DNA from: Nostocales cyanobacterium HT-58-2
GTDB taxonomy: Bacteria; Cyanobacteriota; Cyanobacteriia; Cyanobacteriales; Nostocaceae
Length of the DNA stretch: 64,000 nucleotides
Assembly (NCBI GenBank): GCA_002163975.1
Contig: CP019636.1
Coordinates: 5,955,501 to 6,019,500, forward strand
Reading direction: 5' to 3'
In this document: piece after piece, positions 18,601 through 28,147 of the stretch
Position numbering within the stretch: position 1 is the stretch's first letter
How the letters are laid out: the number at the start of each line of letters is the position of its first letter
The notes under the pieces: generated by a model
Told to the model about the DNA's origin: nothing
The model's input: only the letters and a program-made list of their open reading frames with translations
The model's database searches: none
Made by a program: the position numbers and the translations under genes

Positions 18601-20326
18601 AGTGGCATCAGGACGCTTTGGTGTGACACCAGAGTACCTGATGAGCGCCAAACAAATTGAAATTAAAATCGCCCAAGGTGCAAAACCAGGAGAAGGTGGA
18701 CAGCTCCCAGGACCAAAAGTCAGCCCCTACATTGCCATGTTGCGGCGCTCTAAACCTGGTGTGACACTCATTTCGCCACCACCGCACCACGACATCTATT
18801 CCATTGAAGACTTAGCACAGCTCATTTTTGACCTGCATCAAATTAACCCGAAAGCTCAGGTCTCAGTGAAGTTGGTTGCAGAAATTGGTATTGGAACCAT
18901 CGCTGCTGGTGTGGCGAAAGCAAACGCCGATATCATCCAAATTTCCGGTCATGATGGTGGTACAGGAGCATCGCCACTCTCGTCCATTAAACACGCGGGT
19001 TCACCATGGGAACTGGGTTTAACCGAAGTGCATCGCGTATTGATGGAGAATAGCTTGCGCGATCGCGTCATTCTGCGCGTAGATGGTGGCTTAAAGAGTG
19101 GCTGGGATGTGCTGATAGGTGCATTGATGGGTGCAGAAGAATTTGGCTTTGGTTCCATTGCCATGATTGCCGAAGGCTGTATCATGGCGCGGATTTGCCA
19201 TACCAATAACTGTCCTGTGGGAGTCGCCTCTCAGAAAGAAGAACTACGCAAGCGATTTACTGGAATGCCAGAACACGTCGTCAACTTCTTCTACTTTATT
19301 GCTGAAGAAGTCCGTAGTCTTCTCGCCAGACTTGGATACCGTTCCTTGTCTGAAGTCGTTGGACGTGCTGACTTGTTGCAAGTTCGAGAAGACGTACATA
19401 TAACAAAGACACAATCGCTGAACCTAGATTGCTTGCTTGGGCTACCTGATACAAGAGAAAACCGCAACTGGCTTGTTCATGAAGAAGTCCACAGCAACGG
19501 CGTTGTTTTGGATGACCAATTGCTGGCTGATCCAGACATTCAAGCTGCCATCCGCAACCAGTCTTCTGTTAGCAAAACAGTGACGGTAGTTAATACTGAC
19601 AGAACTATTGGTGCAAGGATAGCAGGGGCGATCGCTTCCCAGTATGGCGACAATGGCTTTGAAGGACAAATTAACCTCAACTTCAGAGGAAGTGTCGGAC
19701 AAAGCTTTGGTGCCTTCAATCTTCCTGGTATGATACTGACTTTGGACGGGGAGGCAAACGACTATGTGGGTAAGGGGATGAATGGTGGCGAAATTATCAT
19801 CAAGCCTCCCACAGATGCGACTTATGATCCAGCACAAAACGTGATCATTGGCAATACCTGCCTTTACGGTGCGACTGGTGGCGTGTTATTTGCCAAAGGC
19901 TTAGCCGGAGAACGTTTCGCTGTACGTAACTCCAACGGGACAGCAGTGATTGAAGGGGCAGGTGACCACTGCTGTGAGTATATGACTGGCGGCGTTGTTG
20001 TTGTTCTTGGAAAAGTAGGACGCAACGTAGCAGCCGGAATGACAGGTGGACTGGCATACTTCTTAGATGAAGATGGTATGTTCCCTGAGTTAGTCAACCG
20101 GGAAATTGTCAAACTCCAACGTGTTATCACCCCAGCTGGCGAGAAGCAACTGCATGAATTAATAAAGGCTCATGTTGAACGTACTGGTTCACAAAAGGCG
20201 AAAATGATTCTGGAGAACTGGCAAGAATTCTTGCCTAAATTCTGGCAATTGATCCCGCCTTCTGAGGCTGATAGTCCAGAAGCGAATCCTCAAGCTGTGG
20301 CAGAAAAGCAGTTGGTTAGCCATTAG
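15632..20326 (+). CDS. gltB: Glutamate synthase large subunit, probably ferredoxin-dependent
   Basis: Makes two glutamates from glutamine and 2-oxoglutarate; core of nitrogen assimilation. 1564 residues. A propeptide of about 35 residues precedes the nucleophile Cys in ERDACGVGFIA, the N-terminus after processing, which begins the glutaminase domain. The FMN/synthase domain covers roughly 830-1240 with GGKSNSGEGGEDP and PGEGGQLPGPKV. The 3Fe-4S cysteines are C1183, C1189 and C1194 in CIMARICHTNNC. A GXGXG beta-helix domain ends the protein. No gltD neighbour is present, which together with length favours the ferredoxin form (also named glsF). A Gly/Asn-rich linker near residues 470-490 is variable. 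A strong terminator follows. Confidence 0.96.
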   Translation: MKKKRMNQEQKMTSSDIQPGCTYKGQRWLVEERDACGVGFIAQRQNYASHEIVAKSLAALTCLEHRGGCSADQDSGDGAGILTAIPWTLFQQDFAGRGIQLPSTQNSAVGMIFLPQDPQAAQKARATVEQVAQDEGFNVVGWREVPVQPQLLGIQAKENQPQIEQIFLASKEKSGDELERQLYITRRQIHKAICQLNNTWSDDFYICSLSSRTIVYKGMVRSAVLGDFYRDLQNPAYTSAFAVYHRRFSTNTMPKWPLAQPMRLLGHNGEINTLLGNINWMMAREASLHHPLWGDRFDELKPFVHIDNSDSATLDNVFELLVRSGRSPLETLMIMVPEAYQNQPELRNYPEIIDFYEYYSGLQEAWDGPALLVFGDGRKVGATLDRNGLRPARYCITKDDYIIVASEAGVVNVDEANIIEKGRLGPGQMIAVDLETHEVLKNWEIKQRVAQSKPYGEWVRQHRQELKQLVSGQSSVVNGNGVNGKGHSTTHQIDRQALLQHQIAFGYTTEDVEMVIQPMAMEGKEPTFCMGDDIPLAVLSEKPHLLYDYFKQRFAQVTNPAIDPLRESLVMSLKVELGERGNLLEPKPEYARRIKLDSPVLQEAELEAIKLSGFGTAQLSTLFEIASGPEGLKAAVQSLQAQAAESVRAGAKILILSDRGSHGIDTESTYIPPLLAVGAVHHHLIREGLRMKTSLVVDTAQCWSTHHFACLIGYGAAAVCPYMALDTIRDWWFDPKTQQFMERGKITAISLEQAFANYRKAIEAGLLKILSKMGISLLSSYQAAQIFEAIGIGQDLLELGFYGTTSRIGGLSVKELAQEVLAIHSKAFPELTIKKLENLGFVNYRPNGEYHMNSPELAKALHKAVDGKKYDHYEVYKKHLQGRPLTALRDLLDFQSDRSPIPIEEVESVSEIVKRFCTGGMSLGALSREAHETLAIAMNRIGGKSNSGEGGEDPVRYIVLDDVDQTGHSPTLPHLKGLRNKDTASSAIKQVASGRFGVTPEYLMSAKQIEIKIAQGAKPGEGGQLPGPKVSPYIAMLRRSKPGVTLISPPPHHDIYSIEDLAQLIFDLHQINPKAQVSVKLVAEIGIGTIAAGVAKANADIIQISGHDGGTGASPLSSIKHAGSPWELGLTEVHRVLMENSLRDRVILRVDGGLKSGWDVLIGALMGAEEFGFGSIAMIAEGCIMARICHTNNCPVGVASQKEELRKRFTGMPEHVVNFFYFIAEEVRSLLARLGYRSLSEVVGRADLLQVREDVHITKTQSLNLDCLLGLPDTRENRNWLVHEEVHSNGVVLDDQLLADPDIQAAIRNQSSVSKTVTVVNTDRTIGARIAGAIASQYGDNGFEGQINLNFRGSVGQSFGAFNLPGMILTLDGEANDYVGKGMNGGEIIIKPPTDATYDPAQNVIIGNTCLYGATGGVLFAKGLAGERFAVRNSNGTAVIEGAGDHCCEYMTGGVVVVLGKVGRNVAAGMTGGLAYFLDEDGMFPELVNREIVKLQRVITPAGEKQLHELIKAHVERTGSQKAKMILENWQEFLPKFWQLIPPSEADSPEANPQAVAEKQLVSH

Positions 20327-20352
20327 TCATTGAGTTTGTAGAGATTAATGAT

Positions 20353-20390
20353 GAAAAGGGTACGGCTGTGTCGTACCCTTTTCCTTTTGT
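20353..20390 (+). terminator. Rho-independent terminator after gltB
   Basis: Perfect 12-bp stem GAAAAGGGTACG (20353-20364) and CGTACCCTTTTC (20372-20383) with a 7-base loop, followed by CTTTTGT. It lies 27 bp after the stop. Confidence 0.9.
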
Positions 20391-20472
20391 ATTTACTGTA
20401 AGCAATACTCTTAATAAATTTTCAACTAATAAGATTATGTCTTAGTAGTTAATGATAAGTAATGACTAATAA

Positions 20473-21387
20473 TTATTGCTTTTTCTTGACTGCCGCTAAC
20501 TGTATTTCTTGGTCTTCTATTTCTAAGAGTTCAGGGATAGTTACAAAGCGATAACCTTGCTTTCTAAAGTTGTCAATAATTTGTGGTAAAGCTTGCACAG
20601 TTTTAGTACGATTGCCGCCACCATCATGCATTAACACAATTCCACCAGGTTTTGAATCTTTCATGACATTTTTGATTAACCTTGGTACAGCGGGACGGTT
20701 GTAGTCTATTGAGTCAGCAGACCACATAATAACAGTGTAGTTTTTGCTTTTAGCATAAGCAGCCAAACCATTATGCAGAATTCCGCCAGGAGGTCTGAAC
20801 AAAGTGGTTTTTACACCTGTGAGTTGAGTAATTAAGTCTGTTGTACTATCAATTTCAAATGCCGCTGCTTGTGGATTAAAGTAATGATACCAATGATGCC
20901 AGGTATGGTTGCCGATGACGTGACCTTCTGCAACAATTCGTTTTCCTAACTCCGGATAATTCTTCAGGTTCTGTCCAACGACGAAGAATGTACCCTTTAT
21001 ATTATTTTTTTTCAGGATATCCAACACCTCTGCGGTGGACTCATGCCAAGGACCATCATCGAAGGTAAGCGCAATAACTTTTTCGCCTTTCATCAGTTTT
21101 GCGTTCTTGATAATCGTACCTTGAAAGCGCGTTGGTAAAGTGTAGGAAAAACCCTTTGCTTTTGCTTCTTGCTGCCAACTTGTCAGCATCGCTGCCTTAA
21201 ATTTTTCGATGCGCTGTCGAGTTTCTACTTTTGCTGTTGTATCTTTTATATTTGTCGCTCCTTTTGTCTGAGCTTCAGAAGCATTTGGATTGACAGGCAT
21301 TACCAGACCGATACTTAAACTAGCACAAAAGCCAACTAGGGCAAGTAGTATTCCTTGTGACCATACATAGGACTTATTAGTCTCCAC
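20473..21387 (-). CDS. Polysaccharide deacetylase (NodB/CE4 family)
   Basis: Removes N-acetyl groups from peptidoglycan or other glycans outside the membrane. A single N-terminal hydrophobic segment (WSQGILLALVGFCASLSIGL) anchors or exports it. The NodB domain carries all five CE4 motifs: TFDDGPW (catalytic base Asp and metal Asp), HTWHHWYH (metal His pair), RPPGG, the W-S-x-D stretch MWSADSIDY and LMHDGGG. I chose GTG at 21387 because AAGGAG lies 7 bp upstream and it leaves a short basic N-region; an upstream GTG at 21444 would add 19 residues. Confidence 0.9.
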   Translation of the reverse strand: METNKSYVWSQGILLALVGFCASLSIGLVMPVNPNASEAQTKGATNIKDTTAKVETRQRIEKFKAAMLTSWQQEAKAKGFSYTLPTRFQGTIIKNAKLMKGEKVIALTFDDGPWHESTAEVLDILKKNNIKGTFFVVGQNLKNYPELGKRIVAEGHVIGNHTWHHWYHYFNPQAAAFEIDSTTDLITQLTGVKTTLFRPPGGILHNGLAAYAKSKNYTVIMWSADSIDYNRPAVPRLIKNVMKDSKPGGIVLMHDGGGNRTKTVQALPQIIDNFRKQGYRFVTIPELLEIEDQEIQLAAVKKKQ

Positions 21388-22359
21388 ATCAAAGCTCCTT
21401 AAGGTGGCATCATGAGTTATGTATTTGACAGAGTGCTTTAGCACAGTTTCTCTAGATATTAACTATCTAGGTACTTTCTGGTAATCTTGAAATTTTAAAC
21501 AGAGATTAACAGAAATATAAAAATTAAGCTGTTAAATAATGCGCGTTTCGATCAGATAGAGATTCTCTGACTTTAAGTATATCTAGTAATAAATAAAAGT
21601 GTGATACATCCTTAGCATAAATAATGTTTTGTCTTATCTAGTTTGAAAATGATTTACATAGATGATTGTGTATATTCTACTGCTAACTATTATGAAAAAA
21701 TAAAAAATGCTAAAATCTTAGCCTAATTTTTAGGATTAAGCTAATGATGATTTATTTTTCTAATGTGTACTGCTTATACTTTAGGCTTTAGCGGCTATCT
21801 TGTGAAACTTGAATGCTTCTTAGCTACTTAACCCCATACTAGGTACTAGACGCAAACAAGCTCAATAGAGTTTCATATTTTTAAAAGAAACTGTTTTTTC
21901 AGTACACAATCCACTAAGAACAATGCTTTCCTTAGCTCAATCGTACTGACCTTTTTCTGTAACATTTCTTTGAATACTAATGTTTCAGCTATCTAACTTA
22001 TGAGTTATCTGAAGTTATTTTATGGCTTGGGCATTGAATTTATAACCACAAGTTTATTTCGGTTCTTACATTATTCTTATTACAATTAAAAATATATGTT
22101 TTCCGTACAAGTACTGAAAATAGGAAAAAATTTATAAATTTATTGCATTTAATTATAAAATAACGTGAAATGATTAAAGCATATTATTCTGCAAAAGTCT
22201 GTGATATTGTATACAAATAAAATTTATAAAAAATTTAGAATTTAGATAGCGTTGTCGCAAGCACTAGATTTTGCTCAAAGGTGATACAACTTAACCTTCA
22301 GACATCTCCTCTTGCTCGAGTGAAACAGTTATTGTGAAGAATATTATGAAGAAATTCTT
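21388..22359. other. AT-rich intergenic region
   Basis: About 970 bp, with runs of A and T and no convincing gene, tRNA or terminator. It probably holds the deacetylase promoter. The 22260-22359 part follows the end of the DUF2079 gene. Confidence 0.5.
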
Positions 22360-23769
22360 TCACAAACTTTTAACAAACAAATATATACCGTCACGCTGGT
22401 AGCGCAGTTGGAACAATTGAGTGTTCTTGAGTTGATTGACTATGTCAGTAGCAAACTCTTGATGGCTTAACCATCCAGGATGACTCACGTTTAACAGTAT
22501 ATAGTCAAAATCAACCAAATTAACTGGTGGAGACTGAGCAATGGTCAATTTTACAACTGGTCTATGGGTTAAATGCGGGGCAATCTCGGCAGTTGTTAAA
22601 ACACGTCCTTGTGTTTTGACCAAGGCAATGGCTTGCCTGGTGGCTTGCCAAGTATCCAATGAATCTAAGTAAATAGACCAGAAATATCCATATTTGGCTA
22701 AAGCCATGAAAGCCACTAATGACCACAATATGATTTGTCGTTTGTTGCGTAACCATCCCCGATTTGTAGCAAGGCTGGAAATGACAGCTAACACAAGAAA
22801 TGGTACTGCTGGTAAAGAATACTGGTGGATCAAGTTTTTCTGTGTTGGGAAGTCCGCCAGAAGATTGAGCCCCAAAGTGGGAAGAGCACCAACTAAAGGC
22901 TGCATCCCTTGCAGGGAAAGTCCCCAAAGGACAGGTGCTATCACAAGCAGTAGATATCCTAAGTTATCCAATGAAAACACTTGTCCCAACACAAGATCTG
23001 GTTTCAGGAAGAAATTTTGAGCAATTTCTGAAAAAGAGTTTCCCAGATAGGCATATCGAGCGATGTGACGTTCTACCGACGCTGCTTGTCCACCAAAGAA
23101 AGGGATGACGATTTTGGTTGCTATGACAAACCAGACAACACCACTGACCAGAGCGATCGCACCGCATCGTCGTTTCTTTTCAAACACCAGTAGCCAAACT
23201 CCCAGTGCTGCTACTGTTAAAGATAATACAGCTTTACATCCTAATGTTAGGAAAATACTTAAACAAAACCAGCCAATGCGTTCTAACCTAGCTGCTAAAA
23301 CCGCTCCCAACAGTGCTGGCACAGCTATCACTTCTGGGTGAAAATCGAAGAGATTAATGTTGAACACCAATGGATACAGCAGGTACATCGCAGCGACTGC
23401 TATGGCTTGCTGTACCGCGAGACCAGCATGACGCGCTAGATACCATATCGGCATAGCGCCTAATGCCAAAGCCGCTGCCTGCACTGCAAACAACCAGTAA
23501 ACACTGGGGTATATTTTGTAGAATAAGGCTAAAAAATAAAAAATCCAAGCGGCATGGTCACCTAGAATGTGAAAATCGAGGAATGACGAAATAGGAGACT
23601 GCCCTTGGCTAATTAAGTAAATTGCCTGGTCAAATATTCCTAAGTCATAAGCATTTGATTGGAAGAGCTCATGTCTTAATATGCTGCACCCAAATAAAAT
23701 GACCGCACTCAGACCAATCATCCAGGTTACAGGACCCGGCTCAATCAGTTTTTTCTTCCACCCCATCAT
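22360..23769 (-). CDS. DUF2079 membrane protein
   Basis: About 469 residues with ten or so hydrophobic segments, including the early conserved block NAYDLGIFDQAIYL and the SSFLDFHILGDHAAW loop typical of DUF2079. The family has the look of GT-C-type membrane glycosyltransferases, with an acidic first periplasmic loop, but no substrate is known. The ATG at 23769 is set by AAGGAG 5 bp before it; the open frame continues upstream to 24042 but overlaps the preceding gene and lacks a site. It starts 26 bp after the PIG-V-like gene, so the three membrane genes here probably form one operon. Confidence 0.88.
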   Translation of the reverse strand: MMGWKKKLIEPGPVTWMIGLSAVILFGCSILRHELFQSNAYDLGIFDQAIYLISQGQSPISSFLDFHILGDHAAWIFYFLALFYKIYPSVYWLFAVQAAALALGAMPIWYLARHAGLAVQQAIAVAAMYLLYPLVFNINLFDFHPEVIAVPALLGAVLAARLERIGWFCLSIFLTLGCKAVLSLTVAALGVWLLVFEKKRRCGAIALVSGVVWFVIATKIVIPFFGGQAASVERHIARYAYLGNSFSEIAQNFFLKPDLVLGQVFSLDNLGYLLLVIAPVLWGLSLQGMQPLVGALPTLGLNLLADFPTQKNLIHQYSLPAVPFLVLAVISSLATNRGWLRNKRQIILWSLVAFMALAKYGYFWSIYLDSLDTWQATRQAIALVKTQGRVLTTAEIAPHLTHRPVVKLTIAQSPPVNLVDFDYILLNVSHPGWLSHQEFATDIVNQLKNTQLFQLRYQRDGIYLFVKSL

Positions 23770-23795
23770 CTTGTCTCCTTGTCCCTCACTCCTAT

Positions 23796-25070
23796 CTACC
23801 CCACCCAAAGTTCTTGAGCAAATCGAACTGAAAAGCTTGCAAGCAAGATGGTAAAAAACAACAGCGTCAGGTAACCCCAACGCGGATGGCGAGACAACAA
23901 TACACCAAGTGCGACACTTGGAGACACAATACCGTAAACCAGACGACTTAAAGAGATAGTACCTCCAGATGCTAACAACAAACCTATCCCGCAAAAGCCA
24001 TAGATGACAGTCACTGGTGTCAAATGAGAGCGTAATCGCCATAATAGGTAAGCACTCCCAAAAACAGCGATCGCATTAATTAACGGATCGCCTGCAAGTA
24101 TCCACAACAGAAAGACTAAAGCAGCAAATCCATAGTCTACTTTCGCAGAACTTAACTGTTTTCGGAAGTACCATAGACAATAGCCAATGCCAATAATCAA
24201 CGCAAACAACAGAGGATGCAGGGGATCTTTTATTCCACCATGCTTCCAATTCAATGTCCCGACTGTCACTTGCATGACCATTTTCCACCAACCCTGCGCA
24301 TCAAACCCTAGGGAGGGTCGCCATCCTCGTTGTGCGTGGAGAAAGCCCAAAGGGTCGCCAAATTGAAGCCCACAATATAAGCTGAAAAGAAGTAGTCCAC
24401 CAGCAGTGCCGAAAGACGCAATGTAAGCACTTGGGGGTTTGCGTTGTTTCCAAGCTGCTAAGAAAAACGCGGGGATGAGTGCCATTCCTGTGGGGCGTGT
24501 TGCTGTCGCCATTGCACCCCAAAAGGCAGTCCAGCCATACTTCTGTTTATCAAAGGCACGCAAAGCTGCCGTACTCAACAATAAATATAACCCCTCAGTG
24601 TAAATAACCCCTGCAAATATTGATAATGGACACCAAGCAACCACAGCAGTCGTCCACTGTGCCGCACTTTCACTGTGTTGTTCCTTAACCCAAAAGTATA
24701 AAAAGTAAAGCGCTGCGAGAAATGCTAGGTTGTTGACCAATGTCCCAGCCACTTCAAAGGGAAAGCCCAAGTTCATCAAAACACGAATGATTAGGGGAAA
24801 TAGGGGAAAGAAGGCAAGGGTGTGTCCTTTTCCATCATTCACGAATTCATATCCGGAAGTTGCAATTGCGCGGTAATTTCCACTATCCCATGCATGAAAC
24901 ACCTCCCAACCAAAGGTGGGGACAATTCCTCCTGGTGGTGCTGGCAATAATGGTGCAATCAACAACATTGCAATCCAAGTGAGGAGTCGGCTGGCAAGCC
25001 ACATTGCTGCTGGGAACAGGAGGATTTTCATCCATGAAGCTTTGCTCAAAAATATCTGACTTTTAGTCAT
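23796..25070 (-). CDS. PIG-V-like mannosyltransferase family membrane protein (copy 2)
   Basis: About 424 residues, about ten membrane spans. The first loop carries the conserved acidic block FHAWDSGNYRAIATSGYEF, like the WD-containing catalytic loop of PIG-V/GT-C glycosyltransferases that use lipid-linked sugar donors. It also has IYTEGLYLLLSTAALRAFD and ATATRPTG motifs. ATG at 25070 is used because the sequence from there (MTKSQIF) aligns with the start of the paralogue upstream; the frame's first codon is a weak TTG at 25118. It is a tandem duplicate of 25148-26431, most similar in the loops. The acceptor is unknown; outer polysaccharide or lipid glycosylation is inferred. Confidence 0.85.
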   Translation of the reverse strand: MTKSQIFLSKASWMKILLFPAAMWLASRLLTWIAMLLIAPLLPAPPGGIVPTFGWEVFHAWDSGNYRAIATSGYEFVNDGKGHTLAFFPLFPLIIRVLMNLGFPFEVAGTLVNNLAFLAALYFLYFWVKEQHSESAAQWTTAVVAWCPLSIFAGVIYTEGLYLLLSTAALRAFDKQKYGWTAFWGAMATATRPTGMALIPAFFLAAWKQRKPPSAYIASFGTAGGLLLFSLYCGLQFGDPLGFLHAQRGWRPSLGFDAQGWWKMVMQVTVGTLNWKHGGIKDPLHPLLFALIIGIGYCLWYFRKQLSSAKVDYGFAALVFLLWILAGDPLINAIAVFGSAYLLWRLRSHLTPVTVIYGFCGIGLLLASGGTISLSRLVYGIVSPSVALGVLLSRHPRWGYLTLLFFTILLASFSVRFAQELWVG

Positions 25071-25147
25071 AAGTTGGGATGAAAAGTGTAGGAATTTTTT
25101 TGAATTATAAATTTTCAAAACCTACACCAAATGAAATGTTTTTCAGC

Positions 25148-26431
25148 TTACCCTACCCAAAGTTTTTGGGCAAATTTTAGGGCTAGTCTGGCAAGTAAAA
25201 TGCCACATAAGCCCAAACTTAAGTATCCTTGACGCGGATGGCGAGACAAAAACACACCAAAAGCAACACTCAGTGACACAATACCGTAAGCTAAACGACT
25301 CAAGGAAATGGTGCCGCCAGATGCAAGCAGCAAACTTATCCCGCATAAGCCATAGATAACAGTCACCGGGGTTAATTGAGTGCGTAAGTTCCATAGGACG
25401 TAACTGCCACCTAAAACCATAACTGCATTCAGTAGGTTATAGATGAACCAATCATCCGCTAGTATCAACAAAACCGAGACGAAAGCATAGAAGCCGCAGA
25501 CGACGAGAGAACTCACATACTTACGGAAGCGCCACAAATAGTAACCGTAAGCAACAAAAATGCCAAAAAGCAGGGGATGCAAGAAGTCTTTCATCCCAAG
25601 ATTCTCCTTATAGGATGTGCCAAGAGTAATTTGCAGCAGCATATCTAACCACCCTTGCCAATCAAATCCAAATGAAGGACGCCACCCGTGTTGTGCATGG
25701 ATAAAACCAAATGGATCGCCAAATTGAATCGCACAGTAGAGGCTAAACAGAAGCACTCCACTTGCAGTGGCAATCCCAGCAACATAGGCAATAAAGGGTT
25801 TACGCTGTTTCCATGCTGTTAGCAAAAATGCAGGTATCAGCGCTAATCCCGTAGGACGTGTTGCCGTTGCCATTGCTCCCCAAAGGATAGTCCAGCGGTA
25901 TTGCTGTTTATCAAAGGCACGCAAAGCCGCCGTACTTAACAGTAAATAGAGTCCCTCGGTGTAAATGACTGAACCAAACATGGATAACGGACACCAAGCC
26001 ACGACAAATGTCGTCCAACGTGCTTCCTTTTTGCCATAGTTTTCCTCTACCCAAAAGTAGATACAGTAAAGTGCGGCAAAAAATGCCAGGTTGTTTATCA
26101 GCGTACCTGCTACTTCAAAAGGTATACCAAGGCTGATCAAAACCCGAATCGTCAAAGGAAACAGGGGAAAAAATGCAAGATTGTGTTGTTTCCCATCATT
26201 TGCAAATTCATAACCGGAAGTTGCGATCGCACGGTAATGCACACTATCCCATGCATCAAAAACTCCCCAGCCAAATTCAGGGGCAATTCCTTGTGATGGT
26301 GCGCTCAGGTGTGGAGCAACCAGCAACATAGCAGCCCAAATTAATAATCTGCTGATCAGCCAAATCGCTGCAGGGAAAACAAAAGCATTTTTCCATACAA
26401 CTTTTCTTATAGATATTTGAATTTCAGCCAT
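25148..26431 (-). CDS. PIG-V-like mannosyltransferase family membrane protein (copy 1)
   Basis: 427 residues, first of the three-gene membrane block. It has the same arrangement as its downstream paralogue: first acidic loop FDAWDSVHYRAIATSGYEF, then LAFFPLFPLTIRVLISLG, VIYTEGLYLLLSTAALRAFD, and a C-terminal half ending LALKFAQKLWVG where copy 2 ends VRFAQELWVG. About 78 bp separate the two copies. The PIG-V assignment rests on the WD loop and topology; enzymatic activity is not proven. No clear ribosome-binding site lies before the ATG. Confidence 0.85.
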   Translation of the reverse strand: MAEIQISIRKVVWKNAFVFPAAIWLISRLLIWAAMLLVAPHLSAPSQGIAPEFGWGVFDAWDSVHYRAIATSGYEFANDGKQHNLAFFPLFPLTIRVLISLGIPFEVAGTLINNLAFFAALYCIYFWVEENYGKKEARWTTFVVAWCPLSMFGSVIYTEGLYLLLSTAALRAFDKQQYRWTILWGAMATATRPTGLALIPAFLLTAWKQRKPFIAYVAGIATASGVLLFSLYCAIQFGDPFGFIHAQHGWRPSFGFDWQGWLDMLLQITLGTSYKENLGMKDFLHPLLFGIFVAYGYYLWRFRKYVSSLVVCGFYAFVSVLLILADDWFIYNLLNAVMVLGGSYVLWNLRTQLTPVTVIYGLCGISLLLASGGTISLSRLAYGIVSLSVAFGVFLSRHPRQGYLSLGLCGILLARLALKFAQKLWVG

Positions 26432-26950
26432 AAGCGTGAGTGTTGTTCAAACTCCTCTATGCATCCATAGACTTATGGCTTTGACCTGGTGATTTGCTAG
26501 TAATATTTCGCACATTCAACTCCTCCACCAAAATAAGTAACCAAGTGAAAATAAATATAGCCGTTAACTTCTTCGGCTATTTACTATCAGTGGTTATAAT
26601 TTAATTGTTTTCGATATTGATAGTAAGCAATTATATTTAACCATATAGTGTTTATATACACATTTTTTTGCAAACATAAAATTGATCCAGAAAGAGGTCT
26701 AAAGGTGTGAGGGTGTCAAGATGTAGGAGAAATGAATTTAACATTCAACAATTCATTTACCCTCCCATATCCTGTTCCCCTATGCATATCTTCATTTTTA
26801 GAGAAAATCGCTCAACTCCTTGCCCCATCTCCTTATCTCCTAATCTCTCAATCTTTTCATGAGCCTAAATAGATAAATTAGATGCCTAGTCGCATATTTG
26901 TGCATCCCAAGCAATTTATATTAATGTAGTCTGTCAATCCTTAAACAATT
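26432..26950. other. Intergenic region upstream of dxr
   Basis: 520 bp between divergent genes. It contains a palindrome-like repeat around 26708-26775 (GAGGGTGTCAAGATG...ATTTACCCTCCCATATC) and CCATCTCCTTATCTCC-type pyrimidine blocks (26820-26855) of the kind dispersed in these genomes. No gene seen. Confidence 0.5.
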
Positions 26951-28147
26951 GTGAAAGCAATAACTCTTCTTGGTTCCACTGGCTCTATAGGGACTCAAAC
27001 TTTAGACATTGTGGCTCAGTACCCCGATCAATTTCGGATTGTGGGGTTGGCAGCTGGGAACAATGTAGAATTGTTGGCTGCTCAGATTCGACAGTTTCGA
27101 CCAAGCATAGCAGCTATCTGCTCAGAAGAGAAGTTACCAGCACTTAAAGAAGCCATTAAAGACCTTTCTCCCCAGCCGATTATCGTGGCTGGTGAGGCTG
27201 GAGTCATTGAAGTTGCCCGTTACGGAGATGCCGAAACCGTTGTTACGGGTATCGTTGGTTGTGCTGGATTACTACCCACCATTGCAGCTATTGAAGCTGG
27301 TAAGGATATCGCCTTGGCGAATAAGGAAACCTTAATCGCTGGGGGTCCTGTCGTTTTACCTCTCATCAAAAAACATGATGTAAAATTGCTACCAGCTGAC
27401 TCTGAACATTCTGCCATCTTTCAATGCTTGCAAGGTATTCCAGATGGAGGTTTGCGAAGGATTTTGCTAACTGCATCGGGTGGTGCTTTTCGTGACTGGG
27501 CAGTAGAAAAGTTAGCAGAGGTCACAGTCGCTGATGCTCTTAAGCATCCCAACTGGTCAATGGGTCGTAAAATCACGGTTGACTCTGCGACTTTAATGAA
27601 TAAGGGTTTGGAAGTGATTGAGGCTCACTTCCTCTTTGGGTTGGATTACGAAAATATCGAGATTGTGATTCATCCCCAAAGTATTATTCATTCTCTAATT
27701 GAACTCCAAGATACCTCTGTCCTCGCTCAACTCGGTTGGCCTGATATGCGCTTACCTTTACTGTATGCTTTATCTTGGCCTGAGCGCATCTACACTAATT
27801 GGGAACGCTTAGATTTAGTCAAAGCTGGAAATTTAACATTCACCGAACCAGATCATCAGAAGTATCCTTGCATGAAATTAGCTTATGCTGCAGGTAAAGC
27901 GGGGGGTTCCATGCCAGCTGTATTAAATGCAGCCAATGAGCAAGCTGTGGCTTTATTTTTAGAAGAAAAAATTCAATTTTTAGATATTCCTTGGTGCATT
28001 GAATGGGTGTGCGATCGCCACGAAAACGATAACCGTCCAAATCCTTCTTTAAATGATATTCTGGCGGCAGATGAATGGGCAAGGCAGGAAGTTTTAAGAG
28101 CAACGCAAAAGCTGGAAACTCGTTCCCGTATCATATCACTGCGATAA
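26951..28147 (+). CDS. dxr: 1-deoxy-D-xylulose 5-phosphate reductoisomerase
   Basis: Second enzyme of the MEP isoprenoid pathway, making MEP from DXP with NADPH. 398 residues with the N-terminal nucleotide motif LLGSTGSIGTQTLDIV, the LANKETLIAGG stretch, metal/substrate residues in PADSEHSAIFQCLQG, and NWSMGRKITVDSATLMNKGL. GTG at 26951 is the start because it directly precedes the conserved KAITLLGSTGSIG. Monocistronic in appearance, with a hairpin downstream. A likely essential enzyme for carotenoid, chlorophyll tail and quinone synthesis. Confidence 0.97.
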   Translation: MKAITLLGSTGSIGTQTLDIVAQYPDQFRIVGLAAGNNVELLAAQIRQFRPSIAAICSEEKLPALKEAIKDLSPQPIIVAGEAGVIEVARYGDAETVVTGIVGCAGLLPTIAAIEAGKDIALANKETLIAGGPVVLPLIKKHDVKLLPADSEHSAIFQCLQGIPDGGLRRILLTASGGAFRDWAVEKLAEVTVADALKHPNWSMGRKITVDSATLMNKGLEVIEAHFLFGLDYENIEIVIHPQSIIHSLIELQDTSVLAQLGWPDMRLPLLYALSWPERIYTNWERLDLVKAGNLTFTEPDHQKYPCMKLAYAAGKAGGSMPAVLNAANEQAVALFLEEKIQFLDIPWCIEWVCDRHENDNRPNPSLNDILAADEWARQEVLRATQKLETRSRIISLR

